Assembly: GCA_036752825.1 (NCBI GenBank)
Contig: DAIORV010000032.1
Coordinates: 1 to 19,731 of the forward strand
DNA: 19,731 nt
Direction of reading: 5' to 3'
Source: UBA5177 sp002413265
Lineage (GTDB): Bacteria > Chloroflexota > UBA5177
In this document: positions 7,340 through 14,804 of the stretch, piece after piece
Position numbering within the stretch: position 1 is the stretch's first letter
Layout: each line of letters begins with the position of its first letter
The notes under the pieces: generated by a model
Seen by the model: the letters and a program-made list of their open reading frames with translations, nothing else
Databases searched by the model: none
Told to the model about the DNA's origin: nothing
Program-made: the position numbers and the translations under genes

Positions 7340-8091
7340 CTGCAGACCTCGACGCCACCCTCGCACCGTTCATCGAGACGAGTCTGCGCGCGGCCGGAGA
7401 GATACTGCTCCACTACTTCCGCCGCCCCGATCTGCTCGTCGAGGCCAAGAACGTCACCGACATCGTCACCGAAGCGGACCGCGCTTCAGAAGAACTTCTG
7501 GTCGCCGCGATCCGCGATCGCTTCCCGGACCACGGCATCCTCGCCGAAGAATCCGGGCACCACCCTGGCGCTTCCGGCTACCTCTGGATGATCGATCCCC
7601 TGGAGGCCACGTTCAACTACGCGCGTGGCCTGCCCATGTGGGGCATCAACCTCGCGCTAACGCGCGACGGCGAGTCCCTCGCCGGTGCCTTTTTCGACCC
7701 GCTGCAGAACGATCTGTACTACGCCGAGCAGGCAACGCCGGCAGTCCTCAACGGCAGGCAAATCCGAACCAGTGGCATCGAGGATCTGAGTGAAGCGGTG
7801 GTCTACTGCTCGACCCGCGCCAACGTAGACCGCCTCGACGGCAGGATGAAGAAGTTCCGCCATGTCGGCTCGGGTGGCACCGCCTACGCTTACGTAGCGG
7901 CGGGCTTCCTCGACGCCGCCGTCGAAATGGGTGGCGGCCCCTGGGACTACGCAGCCGGCCGCCTTCTAATCAGCAGAGCCGGAGGAAGTACCTCAAGCTT
8001 CAAGGCTTCGACGTACAAAGATGGGGATACCTTTCTCGCCTCATCTTCACCCGCATTGCATCAACAGCTGCTGGCACTGCTTTCAGTATGA
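7336..8091 (+). CDS. Inositol monophosphatase-like protein (FIG superfamily) with altered metal motif
   Basis: A 251-residue protein, normal length for the family. The Mg-site residues are partly kept: E71/E72 in ILAEES, D87 in WMIDPLEATFN and D204 in GPWDYAAG. In the family the first motif is DPxDGTxN; here the second Asp is Glu (E90) and Gly is Ala (A91), which alters a metal ligand. The fold and GGPWDYAAG end are otherwise intact. Family members hydrolyse inositol phosphate, fructose bisphosphate, PAP or histidinol phosphate. With E90 the enzyme could have shifted activity or metal use, or could be non-catalytic. The ATGA overlap with the GNAT gene decides the start, and another ATGA at 8088 leads into the HEAT gene. 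Confidence 0.85.
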   Translation: MTADLDATLAPFIETSLRAAGEILLHYFRRPDLLVEAKNVTDIVTEADRASEELLVAAIRDRFPDHGILAEESGHHPGASGYLWMIDPLEATFNYARGLPMWGINLALTRDGESLAGAFFDPLQNDLYYAEQATPAVLNGRQIRTSGIEDLSEAVVYCSTRANVDRLDGRMKKFRHVGSGGTAYAYVAAGFLDAAVEMGGGPWDYAAGRLLISRAGGSTSSFKASTYKDGDTFLASSSPALHQQLLALLSV

Positions 8092-8109
8092 ACACGCCCG
8101 GCATGGACC

Positions 8110-8509
8110 GTGTCTAGCCTCTCCTCAAACTCAACGGAGGAAGTCTTGCAGGCGCTCCGCGTTCTGCCGCTCCTCTTACAGCCTTGGCTTGCACGACCCC
8201 GACAGCCGCGTAAGGCGAGAGGCGGCAAACTCTCTGGGTTTCCAGGAAGACCCCTCAGCCGTCTACACCCTGGCGGAGGTCCTCGACGACGAGGATGTCT
8301 TGGTCCGTCAGGCAGCCATGGCAAGCCTCTTCCATCTAGCTATGACGGGCCGAGCGCCAACCGACATCCTTCCGCGCGTGGAATGGATAGGGGCGCATGA
8401 CCCCGGAGTCGTACAGGGTCGCGCAGTTGTCAGGGAAGCCGCCGAGCGCGTGGCCAGGGAGCTACGTCGCGCCATTAAGGAGGAAAGCGACCAGGCGACA
8501 CCTCGTTGA
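8110..8509 (+). pseudogene. HEAT-repeat protein gene with a frameshift
   Basis: The region codes a short HEAT-repeat protein only if the frame changes once. One frame reads STEEVLQALRVLPLL (8128-8175); then one extra base near 8172-8177 shifts to the frame reading YSLGLHDPDSRVRREAANSL and continues to the stop at 8509. Together they give about 132 residues in three helical hairpins (DSRVRREAANSLG, DVLVRQAAMASLF, GRAVVREAAERVA). A second one-base excess near 8098-8107 would join it to the ATG at 8088, which overlaps the phosphatase stop as ATGA, the pattern used by the two genes before it. Either the gene is decaying or the assembly has single-base errors here. The stop is 4 bases from the convergent gene at 8514. 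Confidence 0.6.
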
Positions 8510-8513
8510 CGTG

Positions 8514-9692
8514 TCATCCCGGCATCTGTTCCTCGGTGGCCCATGTCTTCCCACCATCGCTCGTCCTCATCAAGCTCTGACTGTTCTTGTTCCATACCAA
8601 GACGAAACCGACTCGTGCGCTGACGAAATCAAGACCGTAGCCGTGGCGGAGGCTGATGTTCGTTTCGATCTTGGCCCACGTCTCACCCGCGTCCAGGGTT
8701 CGATAGAGACCGCGGGCCGTGGCTGCCCAACCCTCGTTGAGGTCGACAAAGGAAACAGTGACCTCGGGCACCAAAGACCTTCCTTTGGATGTCCAGGAAG
8801 TCGACGAGCCGCCATATGGAAGATTCAAACCCGCGCCCCGGCTCCAGCGCAGGCCACTGTCCTTGGTCCGATAGACGATAAGACTTGGATGACTTCGGAG
8901 CGACAGCGGCTCAATCACGGTGGGCAAGGTCGCTGACGTCGTCCCTTGCAGTTGCGGGTGACGGAAATCCACGGCCACGTGGACACGACGGTAGGCGGGC
9001 GGCAAAGGCAACAGATACCGGTTCCAATGCCGTCCGCCATCCAGTGAGCGATAAACGAGATTCAACCCCTCACCGGCGATGCTCGCCGCGCCATATCCAA
9101 GCATCGGGGTCTGAAAGCCTAGAAGGCCGGAGATCGGAAGGCCGGAGTCCACGCGCACCCAGGTCGCCCCTCCATTGCTCGTCTGATACAGCTGATCTAT
9201 GTTCTGGTTCATTGCGAGGTAAGCGGTCCCCAGCCATCCCTCACGCTCATTGAGGAAGTACAGCTGGGCGAGCGCAGGGGCGTCAAACCTCGAATCTGCG
9301 ACTCTGAGAAGAGTGCGCTGCCAGTTCTTCCCACCGTCACTCGTCCGGAAAACGACATCCTTTAGTGCGCTCGCTTGTCCGGCGACCCAGACGTGCTTTG
9401 TGTCGAGAAACTCCGTGGCCAGGGTCCGCATCAAGAACGGACGGAGGCCCAGGGAGGTCACGTCGACCCATGTTTTCCCTCCATCCGTCGTTCGTAGGAT
9501 CGCAGGCTGTGAGGCGCACGAGCCTTGCGCCCACCCAGCGCTTGGAGACACGAAGCGGAACGCGCTCAACTGGACGTTGCGACAGCCCTTGGCATTAAAG
9601 GAGGCAGTGGAAACGGAGGACAGGAAGAGACCCACGCTGAGCGCTGGTACAGCCAAAAAATGCAGCCTGGTGCTTCTCGCTCGCTGCAGCAT
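8514..9692 (-). CDS. Exported seven-Asp-box beta-propeller protein
   Basis: A 392-residue protein with a signal peptide (to about residue 31; core FLAVPALSVGLFLSSV). It carries seven Asp-box motifs of form S/T-x-D-G-G-x-x-W: TTDGGKTW, TSDGGKNW, TSNGGATW, SLDGGRHW, TKDSGLRW, TLDAGETW and TSDGGKTW, one per blade of a seven-bladed propeller, like Ycf48/sialidase-like domains. No enzyme motif is evident, so it probably binds or scaffolds outside the membrane. Start: GAGGTGG lies 7 bases before ATG 9692; a TTG 21 bases upstream that overlaps the previous stop has no ribosome site. It follows the lipoprotein paralogue by 17 bases and is in one operon with it. Confidence 0.8.
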   Translation of the reverse strand: MLQRARSTRLHFLAVPALSVGLFLSSVSTASFNAKGCRNVQLSAFRFVSPSAGWAQGSCASQPAILRTTDGGKTWVDVTSLGLRPFLMRTLATEFLDTKHVWVAGQASALKDVVFRTSDGGKNWQRTLLRVADSRFDAPALAQLYFLNEREGWLGTAYLAMNQNIDQLYQTSNGGATWVRVDSGLPISGLLGFQTPMLGYGAASIAGEGLNLVYRSLDGGRHWNRYLLPLPPAYRRVHVAVDFRHPQLQGTTSATLPTVIEPLSLRSHPSLIVYRTKDSGLRWSRGAGLNLPYGGSSTSWTSKGRSLVPEVTVSFVDLNEGWAATARGLYRTLDAGETWAKIETNISLRHGYGLDFVSARVGFVLVWNKNSQSLMRTSDGGKTWATEEQMPG

Positions 9693-9709
9693 CCCACTAC
9701 CACCTCGGC

Positions 9710-11014
9710 TCAAGAGCCCACGCTACGTGGAACCGCCACAGCCTGCCAACGCTTTCCCCCATCCACACTCCTGAAAAGCGCCTCGTTGTCCCACCCACCC
9801 ATCTGGTATCGCTCGACCGCCAAACCAACTCGATCGTCCACGAACCAAAGCGAGGAAAGAAGCGCGTCCCCACGAATCGGAAGCGCAGCAGCTCGCCAGG
9901 TGTGCCCCATATCTTGCGACCTCCAAATAGTCGTTCCCGCGCCGAGCCACCAGTGACCCGCGTCCCTGATTTCGAACACGTCTACCCGGGCGAACGGCAG
10001 TGGACGCGGGCGCACCCAATGCAAGCCTCCGTCAACGGTGGAGTAGAGAAACACTTTCCAACGTCCCCCCGATCCATTGGGAAAGTATGCGGCGACCGGC
10101 TCGACGCCAGATCGTCGGCTGTAGAACTCCGGAGCATACGCCACCTTGGTCACCGGCGACCGCGGTGTTTGACCGGGCAGCGAAGGCAGGCGCTGCAACC
10201 GCCAATGCCTTCCTCCGTCTCTACTGAGATACATCTCGGCTACTCCACTATTGTCAGAACCAGCCAGCCAGCCGGTTGTCGGACTGCGGAAGGTGAGGAA
10301 GTTCTTGTCGCCATACGCCGGAATCGAGGACACCTGCCCAGCATGTCCGGTGCCCGCAATCTTTTCCCACGTCCGCCCACCGTCCACCGTTCGGTAGAGC
10401 GAGAGCCACTCCATGCCGGTCGCGGCGCTTCTATCAGCAATTACCCAGCCGTGTTTCGCATCCACGAAGTCCAGGTCATACCCGTTCCCGAACGCACTGC
10501 TGCTGAGAAATGGAGACCTCTGCCAGCTGCCACCACCATCGCTGGTCCGAAGCAGAACCGGCCTTCCTGCTTCGTCGAACGTGATCAGGACCAGCCCGCC
10601 TCCGCCTCTGAAGAACTTCAGTCCGGCAAAGGGGACCCCCTGTGGAGGATGCTGTGTTGATCCGCGGATGAGCAGCCGGCGCCGCCAATGGACGCCCCCG
10701 TCGTCCGTCCGAAACACCGCAATGTTCCCTTCCAGACACGCAGCACGTGTATGGCCCCGCAGACAATTGATGTGCGGGTTGAGCTGCTCGGAGCCGGTGA
10801 TCGCGATCCAGGCAGTCCTGGCCGAGACAACGGTTACGTCGTCGACACGCGTCCCTTCCCGCGAGTCGATGCTGCGAGGATGTGTTGCCAACGGCCTGAA
10901 CGCGTTTGCGGAGCGCAGCCCGGCACAACCTGAAAGTGCCACTGCGAGGCCACTTATCAGGAGACATGCAATGAGCCACTGCCCACGGGAAAGCCCACCT
11001 CTGCGAATCGCCAT
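9710..11014 (-). CDS. Seven-Asp-box beta-propeller lipoprotein
   Basis: A 434-residue protein. The N-terminus is a lipoprotein signal peptide with lipobox LSGC (residues 27-30, Cys30 as lipid anchor). Seven Asp boxes follow (TDDGGVHW, TSDGGGSW, TVDGGRTW, SRDGGRHW, TVDGGLHW, SQDMGHTW, SVDGGKRW), matching a seven-bladed propeller. It is a paralogue of the downstream exported protein, with the same architecture but a lipid anchor instead of a cleaved signal. The ribosome site before ATG 11014 is weak (GATGGG overlapping region). The role is unknown: surface binding, assembly factor or adhesion. It is divergent from rtcB across about 107 bases, in which I see no convincing promoter. Confidence 0.8.
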   Translation of the reverse strand: MAIRRGGLSRGQWLIACLLISGLAVALSGCAGLRSANAFRPLATHPRSIDSREGTRVDDVTVVSARTAWIAITGSEQLNPHINCLRGHTRAACLEGNIAVFRTDDGGVHWRRRLLIRGSTQHPPQGVPFAGLKFFRGGGGLVLITFDEAGRPVLLRTSDGGGSWQRSPFLSSSAFGNGYDLDFVDAKHGWVIADRSAATGMEWLSLYRTVDGGRTWEKIAGTGHAGQVSSIPAYGDKNFLTFRSPTTGWLAGSDNSGVAEMYLSRDGGRHWRLQRLPSLPGQTPRSPVTKVAYAPEFYSRRSGVEPVAAYFPNGSGGRWKVFLYSTVDGGLHWVRPRPLPFARVDVFEIRDAGHWWLGAGTTIWRSQDMGHTWRAAALPIRGDALLSSLWFVDDRVGLAVERYQMGGWDNEALFRSVDGGKRWQAVAVPRSVGS

Positions 11015-11121
11015 ATCCCATCAACGTCCACGGGCGACCTCCGGTTACAGCGATCGGCGACCCGAAAAGAGGGCATCTAGCCGTGCGGCCTCCGCCACTC
11101 GTAGAAAATGAACTGAACGAA

Positions 11122-12351
11122 ATGAAACATAAGATATCCCACCAAGATCAATCACCCCTCCGCGACCAACCTCTCCCGTATAAGGTATGGGGAGCATCAG
11201 GCATCGATGCCGGCGCGCTCGATCAGATGAACGACGCCATGCGTCTACCTATCACCGCCTCCGGGGCGCTGATGCCCGATGCCCATATTGGCTACGGGCT
11301 CCCAATCGGCGGCGTGCTCGCGACCTACGACAGCGTCATTCCCTACGCGGTCGGCGTCGACATTTCCTGCATGATGCGTATGTCGGTCTTCGAGCCGAAT
11401 CCCGATGTCCTGGACAAGTCTCCTACCCCATACGTCAAAGCCCTACAAGACAAGACCTATTTCGGCGCGGGCCAGACCAACCCCACCCATCCCGATCACC
11501 GGGTTTTGGAGGCACACGACTGGGATGACACGAAGTTCCTGCGCGGCTTGCGCCAGGACGGTGCCAATCAGATCGGAACCTCCGGCAGCGGAAATCATTT
11601 CGCCGAGTGGGGCGAGCTCGAGCTCACGGAATCGGACACCGGCATCGACCTACCCCCGGGCCGGTACCTGGCTCTCCTCTCGCACTCGGGCTCCCGCGCC
11701 GTCGGCTTCAAGATCGCCAACCAGTACTCGAAGCTTGCCATGGAACGGCACGGCAACCTGCCTCCTGGAGTAAGGCAGCTCGGCTGGCTCTCTCTCACCT
11801 GTGACGACGGTCGCGAGTACTGGCGGGCCATGCAGCTCGCGGGCTGCTTTGCCTCCGCCAACCACGAGCTGATCCATCGGGATGTCGCGGCTGCCGCAGG
11901 CCTGACTCCTCTCGCCGTCGTCGAGAACAAGCACAACCTCGCATGGATGGAAGATATCCTGACTGCCGATGGTGTCGAGATCGAGGCAATCGTCCACCGC
12001 AAAGGTGCGACTCCAGCTGCCCAGGGTGTACTCGGCATCATTCCGGGTTCCATGGGAGACCCCGGCCACGTCGTTCGAGGGAAGGGCAACCAGTCCTCGC
12101 TGAATTCAGCGGCTCACGGTGCCGGCCGCGCGATGGGCCGGCGTCAGGCGACCAAGAGCATCTCCGCGACGGAGCGCGACGCCTATCTCGCCAGGCACCG
12201 AGTCACGCTCCTCGGCGGCGGGCTCGACGAATCTCCCCAGGCCTACAAGCGCATCGAAGAGGTGATGGCGGCCCAGACCGACCTGGTGGATGTCCTGGGA
12301 ACGTTCACCCCACGCATCGTGAAGATGGCAAACGAGCGAGGCGTCGACTAA
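11122..12351 (+). CDS. rtcB: RtcB-type RNA 3'-phosphate/5'-OH ligase
   Basis: From ATG 11122 the protein has 409 residues, close to the usual bacterial length (about 408). All catalytic positions are visible: D80 and C83 (VGVDISCM), H159 (GTSGSGNHF), H188 (SHSGSR) and H271 (ENKHNLAW) as Mn ligands, and H332 in AHGAGR as the guanylylated histidine. The usual GVDIGCGM is GVDISCMM here. The enzyme joins RNA 2',3'-cyclic-phosphate or 3'-phosphate ends to 5'-OH with GTP, in tRNA splicing or RNA repair. No rtcA, rtcR or archease is next to it. A GTG at 11083 would add 13 residues but is less likely; the ribosome site at 11122 is poor. Confidence 0.9.
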   Translation: MKHKISHQDQSPLRDQPLPYKVWGASGIDAGALDQMNDAMRLPITASGALMPDAHIGYGLPIGGVLATYDSVIPYAVGVDISCMMRMSVFEPNPDVLDKSPTPYVKALQDKTYFGAGQTNPTHPDHRVLEAHDWDDTKFLRGLRQDGANQIGTSGSGNHFAEWGELELTESDTGIDLPPGRYLALLSHSGSRAVGFKIANQYSKLAMERHGNLPPGVRQLGWLSLTCDDGREYWRAMQLAGCFASANHELIHRDVAAAAGLTPLAVVENKHNLAWMEDILTADGVEIEAIVHRKGATPAAQGVLGIIPGSMGDPGHVVRGKGNQSSLNSAAHGAGRAMGRRQATKSISATERDAYLARHRVTLLGGGLDESPQAYKRIEEVMAAQTDLVDVLGTFTPRIVKMANERGVD

Positions 12352-12364
12352 TCCTCAGTAACCA

Positions 12365-12392
12365 TTGAAGCAGGACGGGCATACGCTACCAT
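12365..12392 (+). promoter_or_regulatory. Possible promoter giving a leaderless message
   Basis: TTGAAG (12365-12370), a 16-base spacer and TACCAT (12387-12392). The ATG of the next gene is at 12399, just where transcription would begin, and there is no ribosome site at the right distance. Leaderless starts are common in several GC-rich phyla. Each hexamer is only a 4/6 match. Confidence 0.3.
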
Positions 12393-12398
12393 GATCGG

Positions 12399-13049
12399 AT
12401 GGACGGCACTGAGGATCCGGACGCATCCAGCACTGAGAATTCGAATGAGCCCGGATCCGGAATACCCGCCGCCTCGACCTCTGTCAGCGCGAGCTCCGGC
12501 GGTTCCCACAATAAGGGCGTCCACCGAGCAATCTGGGTCGCCCTCGTTGCCCTTGTCATAGTCATCGGAATATTCGTGGCCGGTGGAGGAAAGCTACCGG
12601 GATCCGGCTCGAAAAACGCCACTTCCACTCCCTCTTCGCACGGCGTCATCCATGGCAAGCTGACTGCGCAGGCCGTCCACCTCCGGGGCGATATCTGGGC
12701 GTTTAACTACAAGATCCTGAACACCGGCACGGTGCCCATCGCCGGCTTTCAGCTCAACGGCCCGAAGTCCAATCTCTACGCCGTCACGAGTCGAAAACTG
12801 TGGAACTCCTTCGGCTCCGGAATTTGCCAACGCCGACTCGCGGGCATTCTCGTCTACTGGTCAACCGGCCTGAGCTCGAGCTCGGTCGTGCAGCCGGGAG
12901 ATACCATCACGCTCAGCTTCAAGACCCGCACCCACGGCACCCACAAAGATGTGTACTCACTTTCGTGGGATGGAGCCTCGCCCCAGTTCGGCAAGGTTTT
13001 GGCGCCGGCCGCCAGCAGCTTGCCGGTGACTCAGGTCTGTCCGAAGTAA
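12399..13049 (+). CDS. Single-pass membrane-anchored extracytoplasmic protein
   Basis: A 216-residue protein that I do not recognise. Residues 1-43 are Ser/Gly/acidic-rich and disordered-looking; 44-61 are a transmembrane helix (AIWVALVALVIVIGIFVAG) preceded by basic residues, so the C-terminal domain should be outside. A Ser/Thr/Gly linker follows to about 83. The rest alternates in a beta-sandwich style (DIWAFNYKILNTGTVPIAGF, GDTITLSFKTRT) and holds two cysteines (SGIC and the terminal QVCPK), a probable disulfide. It resembles small cell-surface binding domains; function unknown. It follows rtcB by 47 bases and precedes the ureohydrolase by 34. Start at 12399 is the first in-frame ATG and may be leaderless. 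Confidence 0.7.
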   Translation: MDGTEDPDASSTENSNEPGSGIPAASTSVSASSGGSHNKGVHRAIWVALVALVIVIGIFVAGGGKLPGSGSKNATSTPSSHGVIHGKLTAQAVHLRGDIWAFNYKILNTGTVPIAGFQLNGPKSNLYAVTSRKLWNSFGSGICQRRLAGILVYWSTGLSSSSVVQPGDTITLSFKTRTHGTHKDVYSLSWDGASPQFGKVLAPAASSLPVTQVCPK

Positions 13050-13083
13050 GCTCACAGCGTCTCTGCGGAGAAGGATTGGTCGC

Positions 13084-14022
13084 ATGCGTGAAGCCTGGTT
13101 CGGTCTCGCGATCGACGCTCAATCTCAGGAGAACGCCGATCTCGCGATCTTCGGGATCCCGTTCGACGGAGCAGTCTTCTTTCGAAAGGGCGCCGCCGAG
13201 GGCCCCGGCCGAATCAAAGATCTGTCGAGCAAGCTCCCTCCCGTGGCCGAAGATGGCCGCGTGCTGGATCACATGCGCATCAGGGACCTGCCCGACGTAA
13301 GTCCGGGAGGGGATCGGGAGCGGTTCTTCGCAGAGGTTCGAGAGCGGTTCGGAGAGGCACGCTCCCGTCAGATACCGCTGGCGCTCGGTGGCGATCATTC
13401 CGTCTCGATCCCTCTGTTCGAAGCAGCGGACGCCTGGGCCGGAGGCGACTATGGCCTGATCTGGATCGATGCTCATCCAGACCTCTGCGACCTGTATGAC
13501 GGCTCGCCCTTCTCGCATGCATGCGTGCTCCGTCGTGCGCTCGAAGGCCCGAACCTCCACCCCGGGAACGTCGTCATGCTGGGAGTCAGGTCGTGTGAAG
13601 TCGACGAAATCGCGTTCATCGAGGACATGAGCCTCGACCTGCGCAGCTCCGCGCGGCTGGCAGCCTCAGACGCCGAGCAAGTGGGCCGGGAGCTGGTCGA
13701 GCGCTTCCGTGACCTTCCTGTCTACCTCTCCATCGATATCGACGCCTTCGATCCCGCCTATGCCCCGGGCACCGGCATTCCCGATGCCGGCGGACTCAGC
13801 ACTCGCTGGGTTCTCGACCTACTGCACGCCCTGTATCCCCTCGACTTGCTCGCTATCGACATCGTGGAAGTCGCACCGCCGCTCGACACCCCCAGCGACG
13901 CAACGAGCCTCCTGGCGCTCAAGCTGATCGTCGAGCTCCTGGCCAACCTGGATCGCCGCGCCGACTTCCCCGTGCAGGCAGCGCCGCCTACGCCTTCACG
14001 AAAGCCGGCAACAGCAGGTTGA
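13084..14022 (+). CDS. Ureohydrolase (arginase/agmatinase family)
   Basis: A 312-residue protein with the full di-Mn site: GGDHS (102-106, H105), WIDAHPD (D129, H131, D133) and SIDIDAFDP (D218, D220), plus E262 in DIVEVAPP. The reaction is hydrolysis of a guanidino group to urea. Substrate choice is not clear: the loop after DAHPD (SPFSHACVLRRAL, 141-153) is closest in position to the agmatinase HG-PFR region but not identical. Formimidoylglutamase or another guanidine substrate is possible. Start: AAGGA lies 8 bases before ATG 13084. The aminotransferase and 4-aminobutanal-type dehydrogenase nearby favour agmatine. The 3' end overlaps the convergent dehydratase gene by 35 bases. Confidence 0.85.
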   Translation: MREAWFGLAIDAQSQENADLAIFGIPFDGAVFFRKGAAEGPGRIKDLSSKLPPVAEDGRVLDHMRIRDLPDVSPGGDRERFFAEVRERFGEARSRQIPLALGGDHSVSIPLFEAADAWAGGDYGLIWIDAHPDLCDLYDGSPFSHACVLRRALEGPNLHPGNVVMLGVRSCEVDEIAFIEDMSLDLRSSARLAASDAEQVGRELVERFRDLPVYLSIDIDAFDPAYAPGTGIPDAGGLSTRWVLDLLHALYPLDLLAIDIVEVAPPLDTPSDATSLLALKLIVELLANLDRRADFPVQAAPPTPSRKPATAG

Positions 14023-14329
14023 ACTTGGCGGCCATGATGAAGTCGTTCTCCGACAAACCATCTGCAGTGTGCGTGTACAGCTCGATGCTGACTTTGTTCC
14101 AAGCGTAGATGCAGATATCCGGATGGTGATTCTGCTCCTCGGCGACGTCAGCGATTGAATTGACGAGCGTAACCGCTGCCCGAAAATTCTTGACTTGCAC
14201 GTCGCGCCTGAGCTTGCCATCCGCTACCTTCCATCCCGAAAGCTGCGCCATCATGTCATTCACCTGCTCGTCGGCGAGACGCAGAGCCGTTCCGTCAGCC
14301 GCCGCGTGTTTCTCTGCGAGGTCTGTCAT
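13988..14329 (-). CDS. Pterin-4a-carbinolamine dehydratase (DCoH/PhhB family)
   Basis: A 113-residue protein, the normal family size. The signature runs EEQNHHPDICIYAWNKVSIE followed by LYTHTADGLSENDF: the HHPD histidines, the W-x-x-V strand and the TH-x-x-x-GL-x-x-D end, with Trp33 in SGWKV as the usual early mark. It dehydrates 4a-hydroxytetrahydropterin and so recycles the pterin after aromatic amino-acid hydroxylation; some bacterial members have other pterin or molybdopterin roles. No hydroxylase is in the window. Start: AAAGGAG lies 7 bases before ATG 14329. The frame is open upstream to 14524, but that part has no start signal and no recognisable domain. Confidence 0.88.
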   Translation of the reverse strand: MTDLAEKHAAADGTALRLADEQVNDMMAQLSGWKVADGKLRRDVQVKNFRAAVTLVNSIADVAEEQNHHPDICIYAWNKVSIELYTHTADGLSENDFIMAAKFNLLLPAFVKA

Positions 14330-14487
14330 CTGTGAACTCCTTTTCAGTCGCAATACCCGATTGTCGTTCCGCACTACGAATCGACCAAACTCGTCTCGGC
14401 CGTGGCGCTGAAACCATCTCCGTATATGTGAGTAGGTCTCGTGGCCATCGAAGACATGCGGGACCTTGCGGGAAGGGGTCACGCGAA

Positions 14488-14706
14488 ATGAAGCTAATGA
14501 AGCGTCGCAGCAAATGGATCTCATATGTGGACGCCGAACGCCTGCTCGGCGTATCCACGGAAGAGCTGAATCACCTGGTGCATGACACCCACATTCGAAG
14601 GCAGCCGTGGTATCGGCGACCGTTCAGCCTCACCCTACTGCGCCGCGACGACGTCGAGCGACTCGCCGAGACAAAGGCTTCGCCCGGGCACCTGACGGCC
14701 CCATGA
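14488..14706 (+). CDS. Small helix-turn-helix (MerR/excisionase-like) protein
   Basis: A 72-residue basic protein with one winged-helix-like unit: ISYVDAERLLGVSTEELNHL (residues 11-30) as HTH, then a basic wing (IRRQPWYRRPFSLTLLRRDD, 36-55) and a last helix DVERLAET. This order (HTH, wing, R/D-V-x-x-L) is that of MerR-like/excisionase-like DNA-binding domains. Start: GGAAGGGG lies 9 bases before ATG 14488, and the ATG is in a divergent position to the dehydratase start, with 158 bases between. No integrase is nearby, so a role as phage Xis is not supported. It could be a local regulator; the target is unknown. Confidence 0.6.
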   Translation: MKLMKRRSKWISYVDAERLLGVSTEELNHLVHDTHIRRQPWYRRPFSLTLLRRDDVERLAETKASPGHLTAP

Positions 14707-14804
14707 TTCCCTCCCCTTCCAGCCCGCTCAGCGAACCGGCGAGCTAGACTTTCCTGGCTGACCATAAGGCCAAGATCACAGCTGCGAAGGGAAGCAGTCG
14801 ACAC

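Noticed and set aside
9902..10660. Long plus-strand open frame of 252 codons opposite the lipoprotein gene
   Set aside because: It is antisense to a clear Asp-box protein, has no domain and no ribosome site. High-GC shadow frame.
14330..14524. Upstream open extension of the pterin dehydratase frame (to 14524), reading HIRRWFQRHGRDEFG
   Set aside because: There is a strong ribosome site at 14329, no start signal upstream, and the extension overlaps the start of the small HTH gene. The family length is reached without it.
14488..14706. Small HTH protein as phage excisionase with an integrated element
   Set aside because: There is no integrase, attachment-site repeat, tRNA or phage gene in the window.
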